Shown here: piece after piece, positions 37,742 through 46,015 of the stretch | Layout of the letters: each line of letters begins with the position of its first letter | Numbering within the stretch: position 1 is the stretch's first letter | Assembly (NCBI GenBank): GCA_021781575.1 | Contig: JAJXWP010000003.1 | Span: 1-64,000 of the forward strand | Source of the DNA: Pseudomonadota bacterium | Lineage (GTDB): Bacteria > Pseudomonadota > Alphaproteobacteria > Rhodospirillales > Magnetospirillaceae | Direction of reading: 5' to 3' | Length of the DNA stretch: 64,000 bases | The notes under the pieces: generated by a model | Database searches by the model: none | Told to the model about the DNA's origin: nothing | Seen by the model: the letters and a program-made list of their open reading frames with translations, nothing else | Translations under genes and position numbers: made by a program

Positions 37742-39784
37742 TCACTTGCCTTCCCGCCACCACGCCAGTACCAGGCCACCAAAAGCGAACAACATCAGCG
37801 ACCAGGAAGGAAGAAGCGGGATGTCGCGCACAGCGGTAACCAGGCGGTCGTTATTGGTCCGGAAGCCGAACCAGCCGGATCCCGCCGTGGCCCCCGAAAC
37901 CGAGACACGCCGCATCTCCGGCAGACCGTCGACGATCCAGCGCCAACCGCCGCCCGTCGCCTTGACCACCGGCTTCAGCTTGGCCGGGGTCGCGCGCAGT
38001 TCCGCCATCTCGATGGGATTGAGACTTCCCGACGCCGCCAGGGCGATGCGCTGGCCGTCGCCGACCCGCCACAGGCCCGGCTGATCGACCGCCATCCGCC
38101 CGATCTCCCGGCCGTCGCCCTGGTCGGCCAGGACCAGTTTGCGCTCGCTGCCGTCAGGTGCGGTGACGGTGACCTCCACATCTCCCTTGGCCAGGCTCCG
38201 GCGCTGGATTTGCAGACGGTCGCCGCGGATTTCTGCGGTCAACTGGCTTTCCTCCAACTCCGGTTCCTTCATCAGCCAATGGGCCAATCGGCGCAGCAAT
38301 TCGCCTTGCGGCCCGCCCCCTTCCCAACCGCGTGACCACAGCCAGATGGTGTCGCTCATCAATTCGGCAACCCGACCGTCGCCGACCCGGTTCAACACCA
38401 GCAGCGGCATGCCGTCGGGGCCGTCCATTACCGGTATGGAACCGGGCGTGGCCTGGCTGCCGATGAGGCGCACCCAACGCCCCCAGTGGGGCGGATCGCT
38501 GTCGCCACCCGGCAGGCCGGCGGTCACCGGATGGCGACGCCCCGCCTCGGTAATGCGCGGAGTGAACGGTTCCTCCAGCAACTGGCCGGTCGGCGCCGCC
38601 GGCAGGATCGAGGCCAGGGCGGTGGAATAGAGGGAGTCCGGCCATGTGAATTCCGGCCCGACCGCCATCAGCAGCGCGCCGCCACCTTTCACGTAATCGA
38701 CGATATTCCGGTAGTACATGGCCGGTAGCACGCTGCGGCGGCGGTAGCGGTCGAGGATGATCAGATCAAAATCGTGCAGCCTTTCTTCGAACAATTCCCT
38801 GACCGGAAAGGAAATCAGCGCCAATTCCTTCAACGGCGTGCGATCGTCCTTCTCCGGCGGACGCAGGATGGTGAAATGGACGAGGTCGACAGACGGGTCG
38901 GATTTCAGCAGATTGCGCCAGGTTCGCTCGCCGGCATGAGGCTCGCCCGAGATCAACAGTACGCGCAGGCGATCGCGCACCCCGTTGACGGCGACCGCGG
39001 CGCGATTGTTGACCAAGGTCAGCTCATGGGAAGCGGCGGCGGCCTGCAGTTCGAGGATATTGGGACCGGCATGCTCGATCGGCAGGTCGATTCGGGTCGA
39101 GTGGTTGAGCGGCACATTGACCGTGCTGGGCGCCCCCCCGTCGCGGCGAATGGTCACTTCGGCGCTGCCGCTATGGCCGGGGTCCTCGACGCGGAAGGAC
39201 AAGGCGGTGCTGCCCCCGACGATACCAAAGCTCGGCGATTGCTCGATCACCAGGCGGCGGTCGCGCTCGTCCTTGTGGCCGGCCAGCAGGACGTGCAGCG
39301 GCGCCCCGAGTTCGGGCCGGTCGGGAACGTCATGCACCTGGCCGTCGGTAATCATCACCACCCCGGCAAGGCGCTGGCGGGGAACGTCGGCCAAGGCATG
39401 GTCGAGCGCCGAGAACAACTTCGTCCCCTCGTCGCGGCCCGGCGTCGAACGGTACCGTTCCACCCGGACGTCGAGGTTCGGCAGTTTGCGCAGCCGTTCC
39501 AGGACACCAGCCAAAGCCTGCTCGCTTTGCTGATGACGGTCTCCCACCCCCATGCTGGGGCTCTCGTCCACCACCACCACGGCGACGTCATTGAGCGGTG
39601 TCGCCTCCTCCTCGGCCAGGCGCGGATTGGCCAATGCCAGGAGCAGAGCAGCCAACGGCACCAGCCGCAGCCACAGGCGAGCGCGGCCCCACCATCCCCA
39701 CGACACCAGAAGCAGCCCGATAGCACCGGCCAGAGCCAGCGCCCATAGCGGCAGCAGTGGGGAAAAATCGACATGCATACTCAT
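37742..39784 (-). CDS. Membrane-anchored VWA/GATase-like protein of the MoxR module
   Basis: 680 aa. Two N-terminal membrane helices (about 10-30 and 36-55), a DxSxS-like sequence (VVVDESPSMGVGD) that starts a von Willebrand-type domain, then an Ig-like and a glutamine-amidotransferase-like segment (ISGEPHAGERTWRNLL; FDLIILDRYRR; YVKGGGALLMAVGPE), and one C-terminal helix (WSLMLFAFGGLVLAWW). This layout matches proteins encoded after DUF4159 genes in MoxR clusters. Function is unknown; a chaperone or envelope role is suggested for the module. Its start overlaps the DUF4159 stop. Confidence 0.75.
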   Translation of the reverse strand: MSMHVDFSPLLPLWALALAGAIGLLLVSWGWWGRARLWLRLVPLAALLLALANPRLAEEEATPLNDVAVVVVDESPSMGVGDRHQQSEQALAGVLERLRKLPNLDVRVERYRSTPGRDEGTKLFSALDHALADVPRQRLAGVVMITDGQVHDVPDRPELGAPLHVLLAGHKDERDRRLVIEQSPSFGIVGGSTALSFRVEDPGHSGSAEVTIRRDGGAPSTVNVPLNHSTRIDLPIEHAGPNILELQAAAASHELTLVNNRAAVAVNGVRDRLRVLLISGEPHAGERTWRNLLKSDPSVDLVHFTILRPPEKDDRTPLKELALISFPVRELFEERLHDFDLIILDRYRRRSVLPAMYYRNIVDYVKGGGALLMAVGPEFTWPDSLYSTALASILPAAPTGQLLEEPFTPRITEAGRRHPVTAGLPGGDSDPPHWGRWVRLIGSQATPGSIPVMDGPDGMPLLVLNRVGDGRVAELMSDTIWLWSRGWEGGGPQGELLRRLAHWLMKEPELEESQLTAEIRGDRLQIQRRSLAKGDVEVTVTAPDGSERKLVLADQGDGREIGRMAVDQPGLWRVGDGQRIALAASGSLNPIEMAELRATPAKLKPVVKATGGGWRWIVDGLPEMRRVSVSGATAGSGWFGFRTNNDRLVTAVRDIPLLPSWSLMLFAFGGLVLAWWREGK

Positions 39785-42459
39785 CGCTTCAGCCGTTCCA
39801 GGATGGCCGGCAAATGCACCTGGTCGGATTTGTAACTGCCGGTCAGCGCATACATCACCAGATTGATCCCGAAGCGATAGGCCATTTCCCTCTGCTGCTC
39901 ACCGCCCGGCACCACAGCGAACATCGGATCACCTTGGCGGTCGACGGCCCAGGCCGCCGCCCAGTCATTGGCCCCGATCACCACCGGAGACACATTGTCA
40001 TTGGCCGGGTCGCCGCCGTCGCGCACGTAGACCGGAGAGCCTTCATAGCGCCCGGGAAGCTCGCGCAGCAGATAGAAGGAGTGAGTCAGCACGTGCTTTT
40101 CGGTCACCGCGGTCAACGGCGGGATGTCGAGGCCATCGGTCAACTGGCGCAATTTGTCCGGCCCGTCCTCTCCGCGGTCCTGGGTATCGAACAAGATCAT
40201 CCCGCCGTGGCGCATGAAGTCGTTCACCTTGTCGCGCGCCGCAGCCGCCAAAGGCCCCTGGCGCCCGGTGACCGGCCAATAGAGCAAGGGAAAGACCATC
40301 AGCGGATCACGTTCGACGTCCACACCGATGGGGTCCCCCAACGATGCCGTGGTCCGTCGCTCCACCACCCGCGACAGACCAGCCAGCCCGGCGCGGCTGA
40401 TATCGTCGACCTGCGGATCACCCGTCAGCACATAAGCCAGTCGGGTCTGCAGTGCCGCCTGGAGCGCCATATCCTCGGCCGCGGACGAGTGCCGCGGCCA
40501 CCCGCCCAACAGCACCGCGAGCGCCACGGCCGCCGCGGCCCCGCGGCCCCTGCCGGCGCCGCGCAGAAGCAGCACCGCCAGCATGTCGAGCAACAGCAGC
40601 GCCAGGGCCGCCATCAGCAGCGGCGGCCGCAGATCGACTTCCGGAGGCCGCGCGTCGAAAGCCAGCGGCGTCACTCCGTCGGGCGGTGGCAGCGGCGCCA
40701 GACGGGCGATGGCCGGCGCCAGGTTGAGGGCGAGCCGGCCGCTCTCGTCGCCGTAGTACCCGGGCGGATGGCGAGGCCCCGGAACCGCGGCGAGCCGCGC
40801 CGCTATCGGCTCGGCGGCCGGCGACGGAGCCGTCAGGCGGCCGAACCCGTCGAGGAGATCGGCCGGTGGCAGCGACCGATTGGCCGGCTCGCCTCCCAGG
40901 CCCCGCGACAGACCCAGGAGCCGTTGCAACATCTCGGGGAATAGGCCGGATAGCCCGAGATTGCTCCAATTCGGCCAAACCGTCGTGTGAAACAGCACCA
41001 GCCATCCCTTGCCCAGTCGGGCGCCGGTCACCAGGGGCGTACCGTCCTCGAGCCGGGCCCAGGTCTTGTCGTTGAGATCCATGCTGGGTTCGGCCAGCAC
41101 CTGCGCCTTGACGCGCAGATCCGGAGGCACCGCCAGTCCGGCAAAGGGGCCGTTGTCCGGCATGGCCGACAGACCCATGGGCTGTGTCCAACTCATCGCG
41201 CCGCCAAGCGTCCGCCCCCCGCCCCGCAGCCGCACCGGCAGCAGGTCGTCGGGGTTGCGGGCCAGCTTGGGACCGGCCAGACGAAGCAGAACGCCGCCTT
41301 GGGTCACCCACGTCTTCAATGCCGCCTTTTCGTCTTCGGGCAGGCTTCCCTGGTCGGGCACGATGATCAGTGACAGTTCACGCTTCAAGAGGTCGACGGC
41401 GCGCCCCCGGCGCACCTCGGCCACGGGAGAGAGTGCCCGCTCGCAATAGAAAAGATCGTCAAGCAGCGGCGAAGCCCCGCTGCCGCCGGCTTCGTCGACC
41501 AAGCCCACGGGGTGGCGCTTCCAGCGATCATCGAGCAGGGCCACGGCACCGGCCGTGCCCTCGCCCTCGATCTCGAAGCGGGCCACCCGGTTGCGCAATT
41601 CGGTGGGCATGGTGAAGCCGAGTTCCGCGTCGGTCTGGCCGGCCGGCAGCGTTGCAGTCTGGCGGCCCAAAGTGCGGCCGGCCGAATCGGCGGCGCGGAC
41701 GGTGACCTCTTCGCCTGCCGTGGCCGCCGCCCGGCGCACCCTGACCATCAGATCGGCGGCCCCGGCGCGCGGCGGCAGCAGCAGTTTCGCCATGGCGAAG
41801 GCATTCGGGCGGGCCAGTTCGACCGGGCCAAAACGATGCAGTCGAGCCAAGAATGCGGCCGCGTCCGGGTCGTCCAGGCCGTCCGACAGCCAGATGACCC
41901 GCATCGGCCGCACCGCCGCCACCGCATCGAGCGCCCGGATCGCGGCGCCACGGTCGACCAGCCAGGGATGCGGTTCAAAGGCCTGGGCGACGGCCTTGGC
42001 CTCGCCAGCGGGTAACAGTTTGGATGCTGCCACTTTCCCACCGTCGACCGGTGGCGCCGTAGGCAACAAGACCACCGGCCGACCGCCACGCTCGGCCTGG
42101 TCGAGCAGCGATTCCATCAGCGCGCGTCGCTGCCCCCACTGCTTTGCAGCCGCCCAGCCGTCGTCGACGGCGATCAGCATTGGCCCGGACCCTACCGCCG
42201 GTGCGGCGTTGATCAGCGGATGGGCGACGGCGGCGATCACCAGCGCCGCCAGCACGAGCCGCAACAGCACCAGCCACATCGGCGTTCGTGCCGCCGTCCG
42301 CTGCGGCGATTCCAGGCCGAAGAGCAGGCGGATTGCGGGAAAACTCAACCGCCGCGGGGCCGGAGGCATCACCCGTAGCAGCCACCAAAGCATGGGGAGG
42401 AGGACTGCCGCAAGCAACGCCCAGGGGGCGGTGAACGAAAGGGAACCCAGCGTCCACAT
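39781..42459 (-). CDS. BatA N-terminal / DUF4159 domain protein
   Basis: 892 aa. The N-terminus is a BatA-type domain with membrane helices (PWALLAAVLLPMLWWLLRV; LVLLRLVLAALVIAAVAHPL). A middle region with VWA- and GATase-like folds (VRRGRAVDLLKRELSLIIVPDQGSL) follows, then more helices near residue 640 and a C-terminal DUF4159 domain (LAYVLTGDPQVDDISRAGLAGLSRVVERRT; FFLLYWPVTGRQ-like FPLLYWPVTGRQG). It is encoded between DUF58 and the membrane-anchored protein, a fixed order in many alphaproteobacteria. Biochemical function is unknown. Confidence 0.82.
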   Translation of the reverse strand: MWTLGSLSFTAPWALLAAVLLPMLWWLLRVMPPAPRRLSFPAIRLLFGLESPQRTAARTPMWLVLLRLVLAALVIAAVAHPLINAAPAVGSGPMLIAVDDGWAAAKQWGQRRALMESLLDQAERGGRPVVLLPTAPPVDGGKVAASKLLPAGEAKAVAQAFEPHPWLVDRGAAIRALDAVAAVRPMRVIWLSDGLDDPDAAAFLARLHRFGPVELARPNAFAMAKLLLPPRAGAADLMVRVRRAAATAGEEVTVRAADSAGRTLGRQTATLPAGQTDAELGFTMPTELRNRVARFEIEGEGTAGAVALLDDRWKRHPVGLVDEAGGSGASPLLDDLFYCERALSPVAEVRRGRAVDLLKRELSLIIVPDQGSLPEDEKAALKTWVTQGGVLLRLAGPKLARNPDDLLPVRLRGGGRTLGGAMSWTQPMGLSAMPDNGPFAGLAVPPDLRVKAQVLAEPSMDLNDKTWARLEDGTPLVTGARLGKGWLVLFHTTVWPNWSNLGLSGLFPEMLQRLLGLSRGLGGEPANRSLPPADLLDGFGRLTAPSPAAEPIAARLAAVPGPRHPPGYYGDESGRLALNLAPAIARLAPLPPPDGVTPLAFDARPPEVDLRPPLLMAALALLLLDMLAVLLLRGAGRGRGAAAAVALAVLLGGWPRHSSAAEDMALQAALQTRLAYVLTGDPQVDDISRAGLAGLSRVVERRTTASLGDPIGVDVERDPLMVFPLLYWPVTGRQGPLAAAARDKVNDFMRHGGMILFDTQDRGEDGPDKLRQLTDGLDIPPLTAVTEKHVLTHSFYLLRELPGRYEGSPVYVRDGGDPANDNVSPVVIGANDWAAAWAVDRQGDPMFAVVPGGEQQREMAYRFGINLVMYALTGSYKSDQVHLPAILERLKR

Positions 42460-42462
42460 TGT

Positions 42463-43332
42463 TCAATGACCGTCCAGGGCCGAATGCAGGGCGAGCAAGG
42501 TGGCATTCGGCGCCCGGTCCGTGTGGTGCAGGGAGAAGGTCCAGCCGAAGGCCCGGGCGGTGGCCGCCAGACCGGCGCGATGCTCGACCAGCCTCTCGAC
42601 ATAAGCGTCACGCACCGCCTCGGTGCGCGGCAACAGCAACTCGCCCTCCCCCTCCAGGCCGCAGACGCGCAGCCGGCCGTCATAGGGCAGGCTTTCTTCG
42701 GCGGGATCGAGCACTTGGACCAGATGGCCGCGGATGTCGGCCTGGGCCCAGCGCCGCACCGCCGCAGCCAACTCGGCAAGCGGCATCAGAAAGTCGGAAA
42801 ACAGCACCAGATGGCTGTGCCGGGACAGCGGTTGCGTCGGCAGCCGGCCATCGCCCGCGGCGGATATCAGGGTCGCCGCCAGACGCGCCAGCGCCGCGCG
42901 ACCCGAGGTCGGCGGCACGGCGTCGCCGATCAGGCCGACCCGTTCGCCGCCGCGCAACAGCAGCGACGCCAGGGCCAGGGCCAGGAGGTTCGCCCGATCG
43001 ATTTTTTCCACCAACCCGACCTGGGACCGCCAGCGCATGGAGGGCGATGGGTCGACCCAGAACCATACCGACTGGGCGGCCGCCCACTCGGTCTCGCGGA
43101 CGTAAAGCGGATCGGACTTGGCCGATTGCCGCCAGTCGATGGCCGTCGCCGGGTCCCCCGCCTGGTAGCGGCGGAACTGCCAGAAGCTGTCACCTGGCCC
43201 GGTACGGCGCCGGCCGTGAATCCCCTGCGCCACGGTGGCGGCAACCTGTTCCGCCTTGACCAGCAATGGCGGCAGGGGAGCCGCCAGCGCTTCAGCGCGA
43301 TGCTGCAGACCCGGCGAGACTTCCTTCATCAA
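42463..43332 (-). CDS. DUF58 domain protein
   Basis: 289 aa. The DUF58 signature is present as WQFRRYQAGDPATAIDWRQSAKSDPLYVRE, followed by a VWA-like DPSPSM metal-site motif. DUF58 proteins pair with MoxR AAA ATPases. It overlaps the moxR stop by 4 bp and precedes the DUF4159 gene by 3 bp, so the four genes form one operon. Confidence 0.88.
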   Translation of the reverse strand: MMKEVSPGLQHRAEALAAPLPPLLVKAEQVAATVAQGIHGRRRTGPGDSFWQFRRYQAGDPATAIDWRQSAKSDPLYVRETEWAAAQSVWFWVDPSPSMRWRSQVGLVEKIDRANLLALALASLLLRGGERVGLIGDAVPPTSGRAALARLAATLISAAGDGRLPTQPLSRHSHLVLFSDFLMPLAELAAAVRRWAQADIRGHLVQVLDPAEESLPYDGRLRVCGLEGEGELLLPRTEAVRDAYVERLVEHRAGLAATARAFGWTFSLHHTDRAPNATLLALHSALDGH

Positions 43333-44372
43333 GCGACCGTTGCGGCAAGCTGTCCGATGACATCGGTGATGGAAATGCCGTCGGCCCGCGCGGCGAAGCC
43401 CAGCGCCATGCGGTGCTGCAGCACCGGGGCGGCCAGCGCCAGCACGTCATCGACGGACGGCGCCAGGCGCCCATCCATCAGAGCGCGGGCCCGCACCGCC
43501 AACATCAAGGCCTGAGCGGCGCGGGGGCCGGGCCCCCAGGCCACATGCCGGCGCACGATATCGAGCCCGGTATCCTGGGGTCGCCCCGAGCGCACCAGGG
43601 CAAGAATGGCGCTGACCACACTCTCCCCCACCGGCACGCGTCGGACCAGATGCTGGGCCTTCATCAATTCATCGGCATCGAATACCGCCACCGGCTTGTC
43701 CTCATCGACCCCGGTGGTCGCCAGCAACATCCGTCGCTCGGCTTCGAGTTCGGGATAACCCACGTCGATCTGCATCAGAAAGCGATCCAATTGCGCTTCC
43801 GGCAGGGGATAGGTCCCCTCCTGCTCGAGGGGATTCTGCGTGGCCAGTACATGAAAGGGTTGCGGCAGGTCGTGGTATTGCCCGGCGATGCTCACTCGGC
43901 GCTCCTGCATCGCCTGCAGCAGCGCCGACTGGGTGCGCGGGCTGGCGCGGTTGATTTCGTCGGCCATCAGCAGTTGGCAAAATACCGGGCCCTCGATGAA
44001 ACGGAACGAGCGAATCCCGGTTTCGCTTTCTTCCAGCACTTCGGAACCGAGAATGTCGGCCGGCATCAGATCGGGCGTGAATTGCACGCGCTTGGCGTCG
44101 AGCCCGAACACCACGCCCAAGGTCTGCACCAACCGGGTCTTGGCCAGCCCCGGCACCCCGATCAACAACGCGTGACCACCCGCCAGCAGCGTGATAATGG
44201 TTTCCTCTATGACCCTCGTCTGACCGAAGATCACTCGACCGATGACATCGCGAGCTTCCGCCAGACGGGTATTGAGCCTTTCAACATCCTCTACCACCTT
44301 AGGTGTGAGGACCGATGTGGGCTCTTCGGTCGGCCCCCGACCAGACGAGGCATGAAATGGGGCAGAACTCAC
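43329..44372 (-). CDS. MoxR-family AAA ATPase
   Basis: 347 aa. Walker A GVPGLAKT, Walker B LLMADEINRA, sensor 1 ATQNP and the C-terminal lid are typical of MoxR chaperone-like ATPases, which activate VWA proteins. The start is a GTG at 44372 (VSSAPFHASS) with GGAG upstream; a frame extending to 44552 would overlap the divergent DUF1285 gene and shows no family match. First gene of the moxR-DUF58-DUF4159-GATase operon. Confidence 0.9.
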   Translation of the reverse strand: MSSAPFHASSGRGPTEEPTSVLTPKVVEDVERLNTRLAEARDVIGRVIFGQTRVIEETIITLLAGGHALLIGVPGLAKTRLVQTLGVVFGLDAKRVQFTPDLMPADILGSEVLEESETGIRSFRFIEGPVFCQLLMADEINRASPRTQSALLQAMQERRVSIAGQYHDLPQPFHVLATQNPLEQEGTYPLPEAQLDRFLMQIDVGYPELEAERRMLLATTGVDEDKPVAVFDADELMKAQHLVRRVPVGESVVSAILALVRSGRPQDTGLDIVRRHVAWGPGPRAAQALMLAVRARALMDGRLAPSVDDVLALAAPVLQHRMALGFAARADGISITDVIGQLAATVA

Positions 44373-44451
44373 GCGTGTTACTCCGTCAACGTGAAACTTC
44401 GGAAGGCCTATCCCGGAATCCCCGCATGGATATCGAGCGGTCGGTGAAGGA

Positions 44452-44991
44452 ATGAAACGGCACCTCGTCATCGGCGGTGCCTCCGCGGCGCCCGTCGCAA
44501 CCGAAAGAACGAATTGCGGCCGCATCGACATGCGGATCGCCCGCGACGGCATGTGGTTTTACCATGGTACGCCGATTCCCCGCAAAGAGATGGTGTGCCT
44601 GTTTGCGTCGACGCTGACGCGCCGCGCCGACGGCTCGTATTGGCTGATTACGCCCGTTGAGGAGGCACAGATCGATGTCGAGGACGTGCCGTTTCTGGCG
44701 GTTGAAATGTTCACTTGCCGGGCCGGGCGCGAGATGGTGTTCAGCTTTCGCACAAACGTCGACGAGGTGGTAACCTTGGACGAGGCGCATCCGTTGCGCC
44801 TGGCGGTGGACAGCCACGGCACGCCACCCTACCTGACCATACGCAACGGCCTGGAGGCGCGGCTGACCCGCTCGGTGTATTATGAACTGGTGGCGATGGG
44901 CGTGGAAGAAAAGGTCGGCGAGGCGCGACTGTACGGAATATGGAGCAGCGGAATTTTCTTTCCCTTGGGTCGGCTCGAGGAACTGGTCTGA
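44452..44991 (+). CDS. DUF1285 family protein
   Basis: 179 aa, no membrane segment. Matches DUF1285 proteins by CGRIDMRIARDGMWFYHGTPIPRKEMVCLFASTL and the GIWSSGIFFPLG ending. Function is unknown. It diverges from the MoxR operon 79 bp away and begins the DUF1285-Nudix-DUF6111-cca run, an order shared by many Rhodospirillales, so its role may touch either module. Confidence 0.85.
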   Translation: MKRHLVIGGASAAPVATERTNCGRIDMRIARDGMWFYHGTPIPRKEMVCLFASTLTRRADGSYWLITPVEEAQIDVEDVPFLAVEMFTCRAGREMVFSFRTNVDEVVTLDEAHPLRLAVDSHGTPPYLTIRNGLEARLTRSVYYELVAMGVEEKVGEARLYGIWSSGIFFPLGRLEELV

Positions 44992-45050
44992 CTCGCGAGC
45001 GCATCATTCGGGCTCTTGCCGCCGGCCGCCGGAATACCGGCCGCTCGGAC

Positions 45051-45623
45051 ATGGCGACGTCGTACCTGCTTGGCGATCCCGCAGCGATCCTGCCGGTCGG
45101 CCAGGTCGAACGCACCCTGGTTCCGGCGGCGGTGCTGGTCCTGCTGGTCGCCCAGCCAGGCGGCTTCACCATCCTGCTCACCCAACGAACATCCCATTTG
45201 GCCAATCACGGCGGTCAGATCAGCTTTCCCGGCGGCCGCATGGAGGCGACCGACGCCGACCCTGTTGCCGCTGCCTTGCGGGAAACCGAAGAAGAAATCG
45301 GCATCCGGCCGGATGAGGTCGAAGTACTGGGCCGACTCGACGACTATATCACCGTCACCGGATTCCAGGTGGTGCCGATCGTCGGCATGATCCGGCCGCC
45401 GCTTACCCTGGTTCCCGACCCCTTCGAGGTGGCCGAAATCTTTGAGGTGCCGTTGGCGTTCATCCTCGACCAGGCCAATCACCAGAAGCATTCACGGGTC
45501 ACGGCGACCGGCGAGCGGCGTTTCTATTACGCCATGCCTTTCGAGGATCGCTACATTTGGGGCGCCACCGCCGGCATGCTGGTCAATCTGTACGAAGCGC
45601 TCTCTGATCCATGCGCATCCTGA
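45051..45623 (+). CDS. CoA pyrophosphatase, Nudix hydrolase
   Basis: About 190 aa. The Nudix box is GGRMEATDADPVAAALRETEEEIGI with catalytic REtEEE; the CoA-specific UPF0035 segment LTQRTSHLANHGGQISFPGG stands before it. It hydrolyses CoA to 3',5'-ADP and phosphopantetheine. The start is uncertain: ATG 45051 is used, but homologous sequence (LTRERIIRALAAGRR) lies upstream and could start at a CTG overlapping the DUF1285 stop or at ATG 44940. Confidence 0.85.
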   Translation: MATSYLLGDPAAILPVGQVERTLVPAAVLVLLVAQPGGFTILLTQRTSHLANHGGQISFPGGRMEATDADPVAAALRETEEEIGIRPDEVEVLGRLDDYITVTGFQVVPIVGMIRPPLTLVPDPFEVAEIFEVPLAFILDQANHQKHSRVTATGERRFYYAMPFEDRYIWGATAGMLVNLYEALSDPCAS

Positions 45624-45883
45624 TCGAATACCTGCTGCCGATCTTCCTGCCGACGGCGCTGTGGCTGTCGTGGCTGGCGTGGACGAGGCGCCGGGCGCGG
45701 CTCGGCGGGCGCCCCGGGCCGGACTGGCAGGCGGTACCGTGGAGCTGGCTGCTGGCCGCCGGGTTGGTGCTGGCGATGCTGATCGCCGTTGGCGGGACGA
45801 TGATCGCCGGCTACGGCACCGGCCGCTACCACCCCGCCGCGGTCGACGACCATGGGCATATCGTTCCCGGGCGGTTCGACTAG
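45611..45883 (+). CDS. DUF6111 small membrane protein
   Basis: 90 aa with two membrane helices (about 3-25 and 44-68) joined by an Arg-rich loop. Resembles DUF6111, which lies between the Nudix gene and cca in related genomes. It overlaps the end of the Nudix gene by 13 bp. Function is unknown. Confidence 0.75.
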   Translation: MRILIEYLLPIFLPTALWLSWLAWTRRRARLGGRPGPDWQAVPWSWLLAAGLVLAMLIAVGGTMIAGYGTGRYHPAAVDDHGHIVPGRFD

Positions 45884-45891
45884 ATGCCGCT

Positions 45892-46000
45892 CCAGACGCT
45901 TGGTTCCCAAGCGCCTGGATCAGGCGGCCCACCAACTTATTGAATTGTGGTGAGAATCTGACGGATGGTGTGGGGACCATCCGTCAGATTTTCACCACTA
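45892..46000 (+). repeat. 109-bp intergenic element, copy 2
   Basis: Same unit as 30150-30258 with five differences. The main hairpin is 45947-45969 with 45976-45998; it keeps all 23 pairs (one as G-T wobble) although bases changed. The first hairpin is 45893-45903 with 45907-45917. It ends 15 bp before the cca ATG and therefore may lie in the cca 5' leader. No T-run follows in this copy. Confidence 0.9.
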
Positions 46001-46015
46001 GGACACGGGGCCGAG

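Noticed and set aside
37658-37743. Known riboswitch (cobalamin, c-di-GMP or glycine)
   Set aside because: None of the conserved core sequences of these classes could be found on either strand.
37527-37763. Small minus-strand gene overlapping the end of the MoxR-module membrane gene
   Set aside because: No family resemblance, no ribosome-binding site, and it begins inside the larger gene.
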